Shown piece after piece: positions 1 to 6,498 of a stretch of 9,641 nucleotides of DNA (positions are counted from its first letter, which is position 1; each line of letters starts with the position of its first letter). This stretch comes from Gammaproteobacteria bacterium (GTDB lineage Bacteria > Pseudomonadota > Gammaproteobacteria > Steroidobacterales > Steroidobacteraceae): NCBI GenBank assembly GCA_019242385.1, contig JAFAVO010000104.1:1-9641 (forward strand). The letters run 5' to 3'. Position numbers and translations under genes: made by a program. The notes under the pieces were generated by a model that did no database searches, was not told where the DNA came from, and saw nothing but the letters and a program-made list of their open reading frames with translations.

Positions 1-316
1 GTTGCGCCGGCTGGAGCTGCACAAGGCGCAAGCGCAGCGCGTCCGCGATCACGGAGACGGAGCTCGAGCTCATCGCGGCCGCGCAGACGATCGGACCGAG
101 CAGCAGGCCGCTCCATCGCGACATCCTCCCGGTGCCCATCGCGACACTGACATCGGCCGCTGCGAGCGCCGGCGCATCGTTGATGCGATCGCCCCGATGG
201 CCACCACATGGCTTTCGCTCCGCAACTCCCCGGTCAGCTGTCTCGCACCTCAGGTGCATCGGACAGGTGTACTGCGGATCTTGCGCCGCCAGCGGGCTGA
301 GCACAGTGGGCATCAT
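1..316 (-). pseudogene. Collapsed remnant of a heavy-metal (P1B-type) ATPase, partial at left edge
   Basis: Reading leftwards from an ATG-ATG at 316, one frame stays open for 105 codons to the window edge. It carries three recognisable pieces of a Cu/heavy-metal P-type ATPase. YTCPMH (271-254) begins the N-terminal heavy-metal-binding domain. If one base is restored after it, the text continues HPEVRDS, a stop, then PGSC, as in that domain. GDRINDAPALAAADVSVAMGTG-like text (193-128) is the GDGxNDAP hinge with the second Gly changed to Arg. GLLLGPIVCAAAMSSSSVSVI...ALRLR (109-26) is the final membrane helix and C-terminus. A VVAI stretch belonging before the hinge lies at 207-196 in another frame, showing a one-base loss. 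The membrane core, the CPC metal site, the DKTGT phosphorylation loop and about 45 residues after AMGTG are missing, so no pump can be made. The family assignment is firm; whether the short ORF is ever translated is unknown. The gene may extend left of the window. Confidence 0.82.
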
Positions 317-330
317 TAAATTGATAGCAT
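311..330. promoter_or_regulatory. AT-rich pocket, possible promoter region upstream of the lipoprotein gene
   Basis: This is a short AT-rich run (cattaaattgatagcat) in an otherwise GC-rich region. It lies between the leftward P-type ATPase remnant and the rightward lipoprotein gene, about 35 nt before the latter's ATG. It contains TATGCT on the minus strand and GATAGCAT on the plus strand, which resemble -10 elements. No convincing -35 box sits at the right distance on either strand. The assignment is an inference from composition and position only. Confidence 0.22.
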
Positions 331-363
331 ACCGCCGCGCCCTGACATCCTCGCCACGAGAGT

Positions 364-921
364 ATGAAGCCCGCAAATCTGCATCGACGACTGACTCCGC
401 TGCTCTGCGCTCCCGCGCTGGTATTGTCGGGCTGCTGGACCGCGCCGGTGGCTAGCGTTCAGCCTCAGGGTGAGGCGCGGCTGATTCAGGAGGGGATCGT
501 GGTTCAATCCACGAAGCCTCCGGCCATCGTCGAATCGGTCGACCGGAGCGCCGGCACCATCGTGGTCCGCGCTCTCGGGGCACCCTCCGCCTCCACCTAC
601 AAGGTCGGACCTGAGGTGGAGAACCTGAGCGAGCTGAGGATGGGCGACCGCGTGTACCCGACTGTCCGCGAAGAGCTCCGTGTCTACGCACTGCGGGACG
701 GCCAGGCCCCTGGCCCGGATGGTGCCCCCGTGAGCATCGCCACCGATGCCCGGGTGTTGTCGGTCGATCCGAGCTATCGACTGCTGCAGTTGCAATATCC
801 CGATGGCGAGAAGGAGACCTTGAAGGTACCACCGGGTGTGCGGCTGCAGCAGATGCAAGCCGGCGATGCGGTCGTGATCCGGCCCATTGAGGCCGTCAGC
901 TTGCGGCACAGGCGCTTCTGA
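364..921 (+). CDS. Putative lipoprotein with an internally duplicated domain, function unknown
   Basis: The 185-residue product begins with a lipoprotein signal peptide: basic residues (K2, R8, R9), a hydrophobic stretch, then the lipobox LSGC with the lipidated cysteine at residue 24. Trp at +2 and no Asp suggest sorting to the outer membrane. The mature part holds two copies of one motif, at about 54-107 and 129-181. Both start V.SVD, continue with alternating hydrophobic residues, then KV.P.V..L..M..GD.V, and end in a basic/hydrophobic strand. This looks like two small all-beta folds, reminiscent of DUF5666-type domains, but I cannot assign a family. The Shine-Dalgarno signal is poor (only GAGAG directly against the ATG). 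The next gene starts 3 nt after the stop, so the two are almost certainly one transcript and probably work together at the outer membrane. The protein is not recognised by name. Confidence 0.8.
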   Translation: MKPANLHRRLTPLLCAPALVLSGCWTAPVASVQPQGEARLIQEGIVVQSTKPPAIVESVDRSAGTIVVRALGAPSASTYKVGPEVENLSELRMGDRVYPTVREELRVYALRDGQAPGPDGAPVSIATDARVLSVDPSYRLLQLQYPDGEKETLKVPPGVRLQQMQAGDAVVIRPIEAVSLRHRRF

Positions 922-924
922 GAG

Positions 925-1947
925 ATGGACTGCGTGTACGCTCCCAGCCAATGGTCTCGTGTCCGTCTCATCGGTGTCGTGGCGATGAGCGCGGCACTCG
1001 CGGCCGTGCTCCCCGGCGGCGCGCGCGCTCAGATCACCCCCTCGCAAGCCAGTCAGCTGCGCAATGCGATCGGCAACCGCATCGAAGCCCTGACCATTCT
1101 CGGCGGGGACTATGGCATCGCGGCGGCTAATTTTCGCTCCACGGGCAAGTTCAACTTCGGTGAGTCCTCCGATGCGAGCCTGGCGGTCACCAAGCTCGGG
1201 GGCGCGGGTGACATCGGGGATCCACGGCCGCTCGCCGACCTGCCCATCGGCTGGCAGCCGCGCGTGCAGGGAAACATGGGGTGGCTCGATGGCACACAGC
1301 ACCTGCATTCGGATCTGCTGGAGGGCGACAGCACCCGCATCAAGGCTTATGGCATCGAGTTCGGTGGCGGGGCCCGGTTCTGGGTCAATAACCGCCTGAG
1401 CTTCGCACCTACGGTCATGGGGCTCTATGGACACATGACGGAGACCTACACGGCCAACAGCGCCTTCATGCGCGCCAATCTGCAGGAGGCCCAGCAGCTC
1501 GGACTCATCGACTGGACGGTGGACACGTGGACCTTCATCACCGGCGTCGATGTCCAGTACCTGCTCACCTGGGATCGTACGATCATCACCCTGTCGTCCA
1601 ATCCGGTCTACTACCACACCGAGAGCTTTCAGACCTCCAACCCGCACATTCAGGTGAACGGTAACTCGCAAACCTGGGCCAACATCCTCGACGTGGACAT
1701 ACCGATGGGCGTGCAGCTCTTCGGCCACGAGCTACGCACCGGCGGCTACTACCGCTGGACCGGTCTCTACGGGGCCATCAACGAGGGTCTGCACGAGTCG
1801 AACATCAACGAGGTCCACGGGCGCCTGGTGCTCGACTTCCTCAACCAGCTGTGGAAGGTCCAGTGGATCGGAATCGGCGGCTCGTACCTGTGGGGCGGGA
1901 ACATCACCGGCTGGACCGTCGGCGCCGATGTGGTGTTCCGGTTCTGA
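925..1947 (+). CDS. Outer-membrane beta-barrel protein, function unknown
   Basis: The 340-residue product has a signal peptide: R12 and R14, a hydrophobic core at about 15-30, and an ARA cleavage site after residue 35, leaving QITPSQ as the mature N-terminus. The rest is rich in aromatic, alternating beta strands with Gly/Asn/Asp turns. It ends in VVFRF, the C-terminal Phe being the usual signal for insertion by the Bam complex. No cysteine is predicted in the mature protein. The early mature segment (about 36-120) is less barrel-like and may be a periplasmic or plug region. It could belong to the solitary autotransporter-like barrel families seen as hypothetical outer-membrane proteins, but that is a guess. 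The start at 925 gives a complete signal peptide; the next ATG (residue 21) would leave one too short. It lies 3 nt after the lipoprotein gene, so the two probably form a unit. Substrate and role are unknown. Confidence 0.82.
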   Translation: MDCVYAPSQWSRVRLIGVVAMSAALAAVLPGGARAQITPSQASQLRNAIGNRIEALTILGGDYGIAAANFRSTGKFNFGESSDASLAVTKLGGAGDIGDPRPLADLPIGWQPRVQGNMGWLDGTQHLHSDLLEGDSTRIKAYGIEFGGGARFWVNNRLSFAPTVMGLYGHMTETYTANSAFMRANLQEAQQLGLIDWTVDTWTFITGVDVQYLLTWDRTIITLSSNPVYYHTESFQTSNPHIQVNGNSQTWANILDVDIPMGVQLFGHELRTGGYYRWTGLYGAINEGLHESNINEVHGRLVLDFLNQLWKVQWIGIGGSYLWGGNITGWTVGADVVFRF

Positions 1948-1978
1948 GCGCGCCGGCGCACGCTTCCCTTGCCGCGAC

Positions 1979-2014
1979 GTGTGAGATCGCAAATGTGCGA
2001 CCGAGATCCCACAC
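1979..2014. repeat. Imperfect inverted repeat in the gap before the ABC transporter gene
   Basis: GTGTGAGATC (1979-1988) and GATCCCACAC (2005-2014) can pair at 9 of 10 positions around a 16-nt loop. TCGC (1987-1990) and GCGA (1997-2000) could form an alternative inner stem. No T-run follows, so it is not a standard intrinsic terminator. It could be a weak terminator for the barrel gene, an mRNA structure or a protein-binding dyad. The gap it sits in (1948-2087) shows no other clear signal except the ribosome binding site of the next gene. Confidence 0.35.
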
Positions 2015-2075
2015 TGCGAGCGGTCTGGCCTCCTCACCCCGATCGAGCTTGGGAGTATCGTGTGCGCGCTGAAGT

Positions 2076-2080
2076 GGGAG
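2076..2080 (+). promoter_or_regulatory. Ribosome binding site of the ABC transporter gene
   Basis: GGGAG lies 7 nt before the ATG at 2088. It is one of the better Shine-Dalgarno matches in the window and fixes the start of the ABC gene. Confidence 0.65.
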
Positions 2081-2087
2081 TGAGCGA

Positions 2088-3869
2088 ATGTCGCTGCTCA
2101 GGATTTATCTGCGTGTGCTTGGACTCCTCGCCGCGGAGAAGTGGCTGGCGATCGGCCTGAGCGCGGCCAATGTCGCGCTGGCTGCGGTATTCCTCATCGA
2201 GCCGTGGCTCTTCGGCCGCGTGGTGGACGCGCTCGCCGCGAAAGCGGCCTCCGACGCCTGGTCCTACATCCTCTGGTGGACCGGTGTCGGTTTCTTCGGG
2301 GTCGCCGCCAGTGTGCTCGTGGCGCTGCACGCCGACCGCCTGGCGCACCGGCGCAAGCTCGCGGCCATCGTCGAGTTCTTCGAGCACGCCCTGGCGCTGC
2401 CGCTCGCGTTCCACGACCGCCACCACACCGGCCGCCTGATGCGCACGCTGCACTCCGGCAGCAGCAACCTGTTTCACGTATGGCTGGTCTTCTTCCGCAG
2501 CCACCTGAGCACCCTGATCGCGGTGCTGGTAATGGTGCCATTCGCCCTGCGGACCAACTGGAAGCTGGGTGTGCTGATGCTGCTGCTCATGTCGAGCTTC
2601 GTGCTGTTCAACACGCTGGTCTCGCGGCGTACCGGCACGGCGCAGCGCACCGTGGAGAAGCTGAACCAGCACATCTCCGAGCGCACCGGGGATGTGTTCG
2701 GCAACGTCATGGTGGTGCAGAGCTTCTCGCGCGTGGTGAGCGAGGTCGGGGCGCTGCGTGAGCTCGCCGGCAAGGTGCTCGCCGCGCAGTATCCGGTGTT
2801 GCGCGGTTGGGCCTGGGCAGCAGTGGCGAACCGCGCCGCGAGTACCCTGACGGTGATCGGCCTGTTTGCGCTCGGCGTGCACCTGCACGCGCAGGGCGAG
2901 ATCAGCGTCGGTGCCATCGTCAGCTTCGTCGGCTTTGCGATGATGATGATCGGCCGCATGGAGCAGCTCGCCGGCTTCATCTCGGAGCTTTTCTTCCAGG
3001 CGCCAGCGCTGGCCAACTTTTTCGAGATACTCGATACCCGCAGTGGCCTCGAGGAGGAGCCCGGCGCGCCGGCGCTCGCGGCGGTGCGCGGCGAGGTGGC
3101 CTTCGAGAACGTGTGGTTCGGCTACGACGATGCCCAACCGGTGCTGCGCGATCTGAGTTTCCGGGTGCCCGGCGGCAGCACGGTGGCGGTGGTTGGCCCG
3201 ACCGGCGCCGGCAAGACCACCGCACTCTCGCTCCTGTACCGCGCGTATGACCCGACCCGCGGCTGCATCAGGATCGATGGGGTGGATATCCGCACGGTGA
3301 GCCTCGCATCGCTGCGCGCCCAGATCGCCGTGGTCTTCCAGAACCCAGGGCTGCTGTACCGCTCGATTGCCGAGAATCTGCGCATCGGCAAGCCCGACGC
3401 GAGCGATGCCGAGGTCGAGGCTGCCGCGATGGCGGCCGAGGCGCACCACTTCGTCAGCGACCGGCCGGAGCGCTACGGGGCGCTGGTCGCGGAGCAGGGC
3501 AAATCCCTCTCGGGTGGCGAGCGACAGCGGTTGTCGATCGCCCGTGCGATGCTGAAGAACGCACCGGTGCTGATCCTCGATGAGGCGACCAGCGCGCTCG
3601 ATAACCTGACCGAAGCGCGTGTGCAACGCGCGCTCGCCGCCCTGGTGAAGGGCCGCACCACCTTCATCATCGCCCACCGGCTCTCGACGGTGCGCTCCGC
3701 CGATCTGATCCTCGTTCTGAAGGATGGGCAGCTGGTCGAGCGCGGACGCTACGAGGAGCTGGTGCGCCTCGGCGGGGTGTTCGCCGAGCTCGATGCGCGC
3801 GGCCGGTTCGTTCCGGATGCACCACCCGCGGCAGACGACACCGGTTTCGCGGCTGCACGCTACGGCTGA
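2088..3869 (+). CDS. ABC exporter half-transporter (permease-ATPase fusion), NdvA/ChvA-like
   Basis: The 593-residue protein has an N-terminal six-helix exporter domain (helices around 20-42, 60-82, 137-155, 158-178, 250-268, 272-292) and a C-terminal ATPase domain from about 336. The ATPase motifs are all intact: Walker A GPTGAGKT (370-377), Q-loop Q418 in VFQNP, signature LSGGERQ (474-480), Walker B VLILDE (494-499), D-loop SALD (502-505) and switch His530. A homodimer should form the working exporter in the inner membrane. The N-terminus (MSLLRIYLRVLG), EPWLFGRVVDAL, ADRLAHRRKL, YPVLRGWA and IGRMEQLAGFI closely follow my recollection of NdvA/ChvA, which export cyclic beta-1,2-glucan to the periplasm. 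No glucan synthase (NdvB-like) gene is in the window, so the substrate is inferred only from family. MsbA (lipid A flippase) is the main alternative and less likely. The gene is preceded by a 140-nt gap, so it may have its own promoter. Confidence 0.9.
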   Translation: MSLLRIYLRVLGLLAAEKWLAIGLSAANVALAAVFLIEPWLFGRVVDALAAKAASDAWSYILWWTGVGFFGVAASVLVALHADRLAHRRKLAAIVEFFEHALALPLAFHDRHHTGRLMRTLHSGSSNLFHVWLVFFRSHLSTLIAVLVMVPFALRTNWKLGVLMLLLMSSFVLFNTLVSRRTGTAQRTVEKLNQHISERTGDVFGNVMVVQSFSRVVSEVGALRELAGKVLAAQYPVLRGWAWAAVANRAASTLTVIGLFALGVHLHAQGEISVGAIVSFVGFAMMMIGRMEQLAGFISELFFQAPALANFFEILDTRSGLEEEPGAPALAAVRGEVAFENVWFGYDDAQPVLRDLSFRVPGGSTVAVVGPTGAGKTTALSLLYRAYDPTRGCIRIDGVDIRTVSLASLRAQIAVVFQNPGLLYRSIAENLRIGKPDASDAEVEAAAMAAEAHHFVSDRPERYGALVAEQGKSLSGGERQRLSIARAMLKNAPVLILDEATSALDNLTEARVQRALAALVKGRTTFIIAHRLSTVRSADLILVLKDGQLVERGRYEELVRLGGVFAELDARGRFVPDAPPAADDTGFAAARYG

Positions 3870-4375
3870 GGTCGACTCATCCGCTGGTCCGGCCCGGCGC
3901 CGTGCACGAGCACCACCGAAGTCTCCATCTGCCGCGCGCTGATGCGCCAATAGCTCGCCAGCAGCAGGCGCGTCGCCTGCGGGTCGAGGAGCTCAAAGCC
4001 GTGCCGCTGGTAGAAGCGGATCGCCCAGCTCGCTGCCGCCCAGGTGCCGACCAGCATGCGCCGCGCGCTGAGGCTGCGCAGGTGGCGGATGAGAGCAGCG
4101 CCGACTCCCTGCCCCTGCCAGGCGGGATCTACATACGCATGTCGAATCAGGTCCACATCGCGCACGGCCTGAATACCCATGATGCCGATGAGCCGACCGT
4201 CCTGGAGGTAACCCCAGAACTCGACGCCGCCGCGCGTCTCCGCGCCGAGCTCGGCCGCCGACATGTAGGGCTCGTGCCAACAGTCCGACGGGATCACGCC
4301 GCGGTAAGCCTCGGCCGCGGCATTGATGATGCGCAGGAAGAGCGGGCTCTCATCCTCGCGGCACTTGCGCAGCAT
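3860..4375 (-). CDS. GNAT-family N-acetyltransferase
   Basis: The 171-residue product is a single GNAT domain, which transfers an acetyl group from acetyl-CoA to an amine. The acetyl-CoA loop is QGQGVG (87-92) following the strand LIRHAYVDPAW. FYQRHGFEL (121-129) is the usual C-terminal GNAT motif. The start chosen is the ATG at 4375, which has GAGGTG six nt upstream and gives the MLRKC start typical of these proteins. The frame is open further up to a GTG at 4420, but that codon has no ribosome binding site. The last 10 nt overlap the end of the convergent ABC transporter gene. The substrate cannot be told from the sequence. INAAAEAYRGVIP and WHEPYM near the N-terminus suggest one uncharacterised, widespread GNAT subgroup rather than a ribosomal-protein or aminoglycoside acetylase. 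Confidence 0.88.
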   Translation of the reverse strand: MLRKCREDESPLFLRIINAAAEAYRGVIPSDCWHEPYMSAAELGAETRGGVEFWGYLQDGRLIGIMGIQAVRDVDLIRHAYVDPAWQGQGVGAALIRHLRSLSARRMLVGTWAAASWAIRFYQRHGFELLDPQATRLLLASYWRISARQMETSVVLVHGAGPDQRMSRPQP

Positions 4376-4467
4376 GCCGGACACCTCAGCCGGGCTGCCG
4401 GCCGGCGCGTGAACACCCACTCGGCGGCTTCGTGGTAAGTTTCTGCGCAGGCATCCGGAGGCACGTC
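4376..4467. other. Divergent intergenic region between GNAT and cupin genes
   Basis: This 92-nt gap must hold the 5' signals for both the leftward GNAT and the rightward cupin genes. The Shine-Dalgarno of each is visible: GAGGTG on the minus strand at about 4382-4387, and GGAGG at 4457-4461 on the plus strand. No convincing -35/-10 pair could be picked by eye, and no operator dyad stands out. Confidence 0.45.
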
Positions 4468-4929
4468 ATGAGCGGGAACGCTGGCCGATGGCGAACGCGG
4501 GGAGTGAGGATCATCCGCTCCGATGAGCTCGACGACAACACCCCGCAAACCCTCGGCATGTTCCGCCGGGCGGCGGTGACCACCGCCAACACCGGTGCGA
4601 CGCGGCTCTGGGCGGGCACCGTCACCATCAACCCGAAGGCCAAGACCGGTCCCCATCATCACGGCGACCTCGAGAGCGTCATCTATGTGGTGCGCGGGGT
4701 CGCCCGGATGCGCTGGGGCGAGCGGCTGGAGTTCCTCGCCGAGGCGCAACCCGGCGATTTCATCTATGTGCCACCCTACGTGCCACACCAGGAGATCAAT
4801 GCCAGCGATGAGCTCGAGCTGCATTGCGTGCTGGCGCGCAGCGGGCAGCAGGGACTCGTGGTGAACCTCGACATCACCCCGGTCGAGGTTCCGGAGCTGG
4901 TGCGCTGGATCGATGATCTGCATCGCTGA
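4468..4929 (+). CDS. Single-domain cupin protein
   Basis: The 153-residue product is a small cupin barrel with both conserved motifs intact. Motif 1 is GPHHHGDLES followed by VIYVVRG (61-77), with metal ligands among H63-H65 and E69. Motif 2 is PGDFIYVPPYVPHQEIN (95-111), with ligand H107. It should therefore bind a divalent metal. Related small cupins are mostly uncharacterised; dioxygenase, isomerase or small-molecule sensing roles are all possible. It has no DNA-binding domain and no signal peptide, so it is a cytoplasmic protein. The ATG at 4468 is chosen because GGAGG lies six nt upstream; the frame is open back to a GTG at 4432 without a ribosome binding site. The gene is divergent from the GNAT gene and convergent with the AAA+ ATPase gene, so it is probably monocistronic. 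Confidence 0.86.
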   Translation: MSGNAGRWRTRGVRIIRSDELDDNTPQTLGMFRRAAVTTANTGATRLWAGTVTINPKAKTGPHHHGDLESVIYVVRGVARMRWGERLEFLAEAQPGDFIYVPPYVPHQEINASDELELHCVLARSGQQGLVVNLDITPVEVPELVRWIDDLHR

Positions 4930-4951
4930 GCGCGCGGCAACGGCGCTTCAG
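4926..4951. terminator. Candidate hairpin spanning the convergent stop codons of cupin and AAA+ genes
   Basis: CTGAGCGC (4926-4933) pairs with GCGCTTCAG (4943-4951) as eight base pairs with one bulged T and a 9-nt loop. It covers both stop codons of two convergent genes, whose gap is only 18 nt, a common place for a two-way terminator. There is no U-run on either side, so intrinsic termination is uncertain. Confidence 0.32.
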
Positions 4952-6477
4952 TCGGCCGGGACGGTACGCTCCCTAGCCCAGGCGCGCAGCTGCGCGACAC
5001 TTTCCGCCATCACCACCGCGAGCGGCCGCGTCGCGGCCATCTCGGATCGCAGCAGCTGTGCATCGGGCACGCTATGCTTGGCGTGGGCGCTGTAGAGCGT
5101 GGCGACGATCGCCTGCTCGATCTCGGCGCCGGAGAAGCCCTCGCTCGCGCGCGCCAGCAGTGCAAGCGCCCCCTCATCGAGGGCAATGCCGCGGCGCGCT
5201 GCCTGAATGCGCAGGATCTCGGTGCGCGTATTCACATTGGGCAGATCGACGAAGAAAATCTCATCGAAGCGGCCCTTGCGCACCAGCTCCGGCGGCAGCG
5301 CGCTGATGTCGTTGGCGGTCGCCACCACGAACACCCGTGTGTTTTTTTCCGCGAGCCAGGTGAGGAATGCCCCGAGCACACGCCGCGTCGCACCCCCGTC
5401 GGAGTCACCGGCGGCAAAGCCCTTTTCGATCTCATCGATCCACAGCACACAGGGCGCGAGCACATCGGCGGAGGCCAGTGACTCACGCAGGTTGCGCTCG
5501 GATTCGCCCACGTACTTGTCGAACAGCGCCGAGCAGTCGAGGCGCAGCAGCGGGATGTGGAAAATCCCCGCACAGGCGCGCGCGGCGAGGCTCTTGCCGC
5601 ACCCCTGCACCCCGAGCAGCAGCACCCCCTTGGGGGCATCCAGCTCCGGCGCGGAGCCATCGAAGGCTGCGCAGCGCTTCTGCAGCCAGGCCTTGAGGTT
5701 CACGAGTCCGCCGACATCGCTCAGCTGCGCAGTGTCGGGCTCATAGCGCAGCACACCGCCGCGGTTGAGCATCTCGTACTTGGCGCGCATCACCATCGGC
5801 ACATCCGAGAGCTGGATGGCACCGTGCTCGTAAATCGCCTTGCGCGCGAGGCGCTGGGTGTCCGCGGCGGAGAGGCCGCTCATGTTCTCCACCAGCAGCT
5901 CGAGCGCCCGCGCATCGATGCGCACCGGCTGGCGCGGATTGGCGCGCATCCACTGCCGTGCCACCTCCTCCACCAGCTGCCGCCGCTCGTTACGGTCCGG
6001 GAGTGCCAGCACCACGCGCGCGCTGAGGTGCTCGAGCTCGTGGGGAATCCCGATCTCGTAGCCGATCAACACCACGGTACGCGCACAACGGTCGTAGTCC
6101 TGTGCAATGTCCTTCAGCAGCCGCACGATCGTCGGGTCGCTCAGGTAGGGGTGGAAGTCGAGCAGGGCATACGCGCCGGCGAGCGTGGTGGCACGAATGT
6201 GCTTGAGCACGTCGACGGGCTGGGCCAGCATGCGCAACGGTGGCCCGAGCTGCACATCGAGCCGCTTCAACCCGTCGGTCACCGTCCACTGGAAGAGGGG
6301 CAGCGCGCTGCGCGCGAGACTGGCGTGCGGCGCCGACCCGATGGCCGCGGCAGGTGGTGAGCTGAGCACGGCGCAGGCGCCGGTCAGCGACTTGAGCACA
6401 CGTGCCTCATCGCGCGACTCGACCACCACGATCGGTACGCGCGAGCGGAGCAGAACCTCCAGATCGTTGCTCGGCAT
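4948..6477 (-). CDS. AAA+ ATPase, Ycf46-like
   Basis: The 509-residue protein has an N-terminal domain of about 240 residues that begins LEVLLRSRVPIVVVES, as in the cyanobacterial/plastid Ycf46 family, followed by one AAA+ module. Motifs seen: Walker A GVQGCGKS (289-296), pore-loop-like KYVGESE (321-327), Walker B VLWIDE followed by IEKGF (344-354), sensor 1 VVATAND (384-390), arginine-finger region RKGRFDE (400-406) and sensor 2 GFSGAEIEQA (447-456). The cysteine in Walker A and the DEIEKGF string are characteristic of Ycf46 rather than FtsH or Cdc48. It should be a cytoplasmic ATP-driven remodeller; the substrate is unknown. The ATG at 6477 lies 21 nt after the UPF0016 stop on the same strand and has no clear Shine-Dalgarno, which suggests co-transcription and possibly re-initiation. 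The 5' region contains no membrane segment. Confidence 0.88.
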   Translation of the reverse strand: MPSNDLEVLLRSRVPIVVVESRDEARVLKSLTGACAVLSSPPAAAIGSAPHASLARSALPLFQWTVTDGLKRLDVQLGPPLRMLAQPVDVLKHIRATTLAGAYALLDFHPYLSDPTIVRLLKDIAQDYDRCARTVVLIGYEIGIPHELEHLSARVVLALPDRNERRQLVEEVARQWMRANPRQPVRIDARALELLVENMSGLSAADTQRLARKAIYEHGAIQLSDVPMVMRAKYEMLNRGGVLRYEPDTAQLSDVGGLVNLKAWLQKRCAAFDGSAPELDAPKGVLLLGVQGCGKSLAARACAGIFHIPLLRLDCSALFDKYVGESERNLRESLASADVLAPCVLWIDEIEKGFAAGDSDGGATRRVLGAFLTWLAEKNTRVFVVATANDISALPPELVRKGRFDEIFFVDLPNVNTRTEILRIQAARRGIALDEGALALLARASEGFSGAEIEQAIVATLYSAHAKHSVPDAQLLRSEMAATRPLAVVMAESVAQLRAWARERTVPAD

Positions 6478-6498
6478 TGCGGCAGGAGCTTAGCAGAC

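Noticed and set aside
2..319. Plus-strand open frame of 105 codons at the left edge
   Set aside because: It is the exact antisense of the P-type ATPase remnant, which carries recognisable family motifs; the plus frame has none.
316..1728. Long minus-strand open frame (470 codons) opposite the lipoprotein and barrel genes
   Set aside because: It has no recognisable domain and an Arg/His/Gly/Asp-rich composition typical of antisense frames in GC-rich DNA. The plus-strand genes have signal peptides, a lipobox and a barrel C-terminus.
2088..3869. Calling the ABC exporter MsbA because of the nearby LPS genes
   Set aside because: No lpxK is next to it, it is on the opposite strand from the heptose genes, and its sequence landmarks follow NdvA/ChvA more closely.
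2034..3950. Long minus-strand open frame (638 codons) opposite the ABC transporter gene
   Set aside because: The opposite strand encodes a complete ABC exporter with every motif intact; this frame is a codon-bias shadow rich in His, Arg, Gln and Glu.
4376..4420. Upstream GTG start for the GNAT gene
   Set aside because: No ribosome binding site precedes the GTG at 4420, whereas the ATG at 4375 has GAGGTG at good spacing and gives the usual N-terminus.
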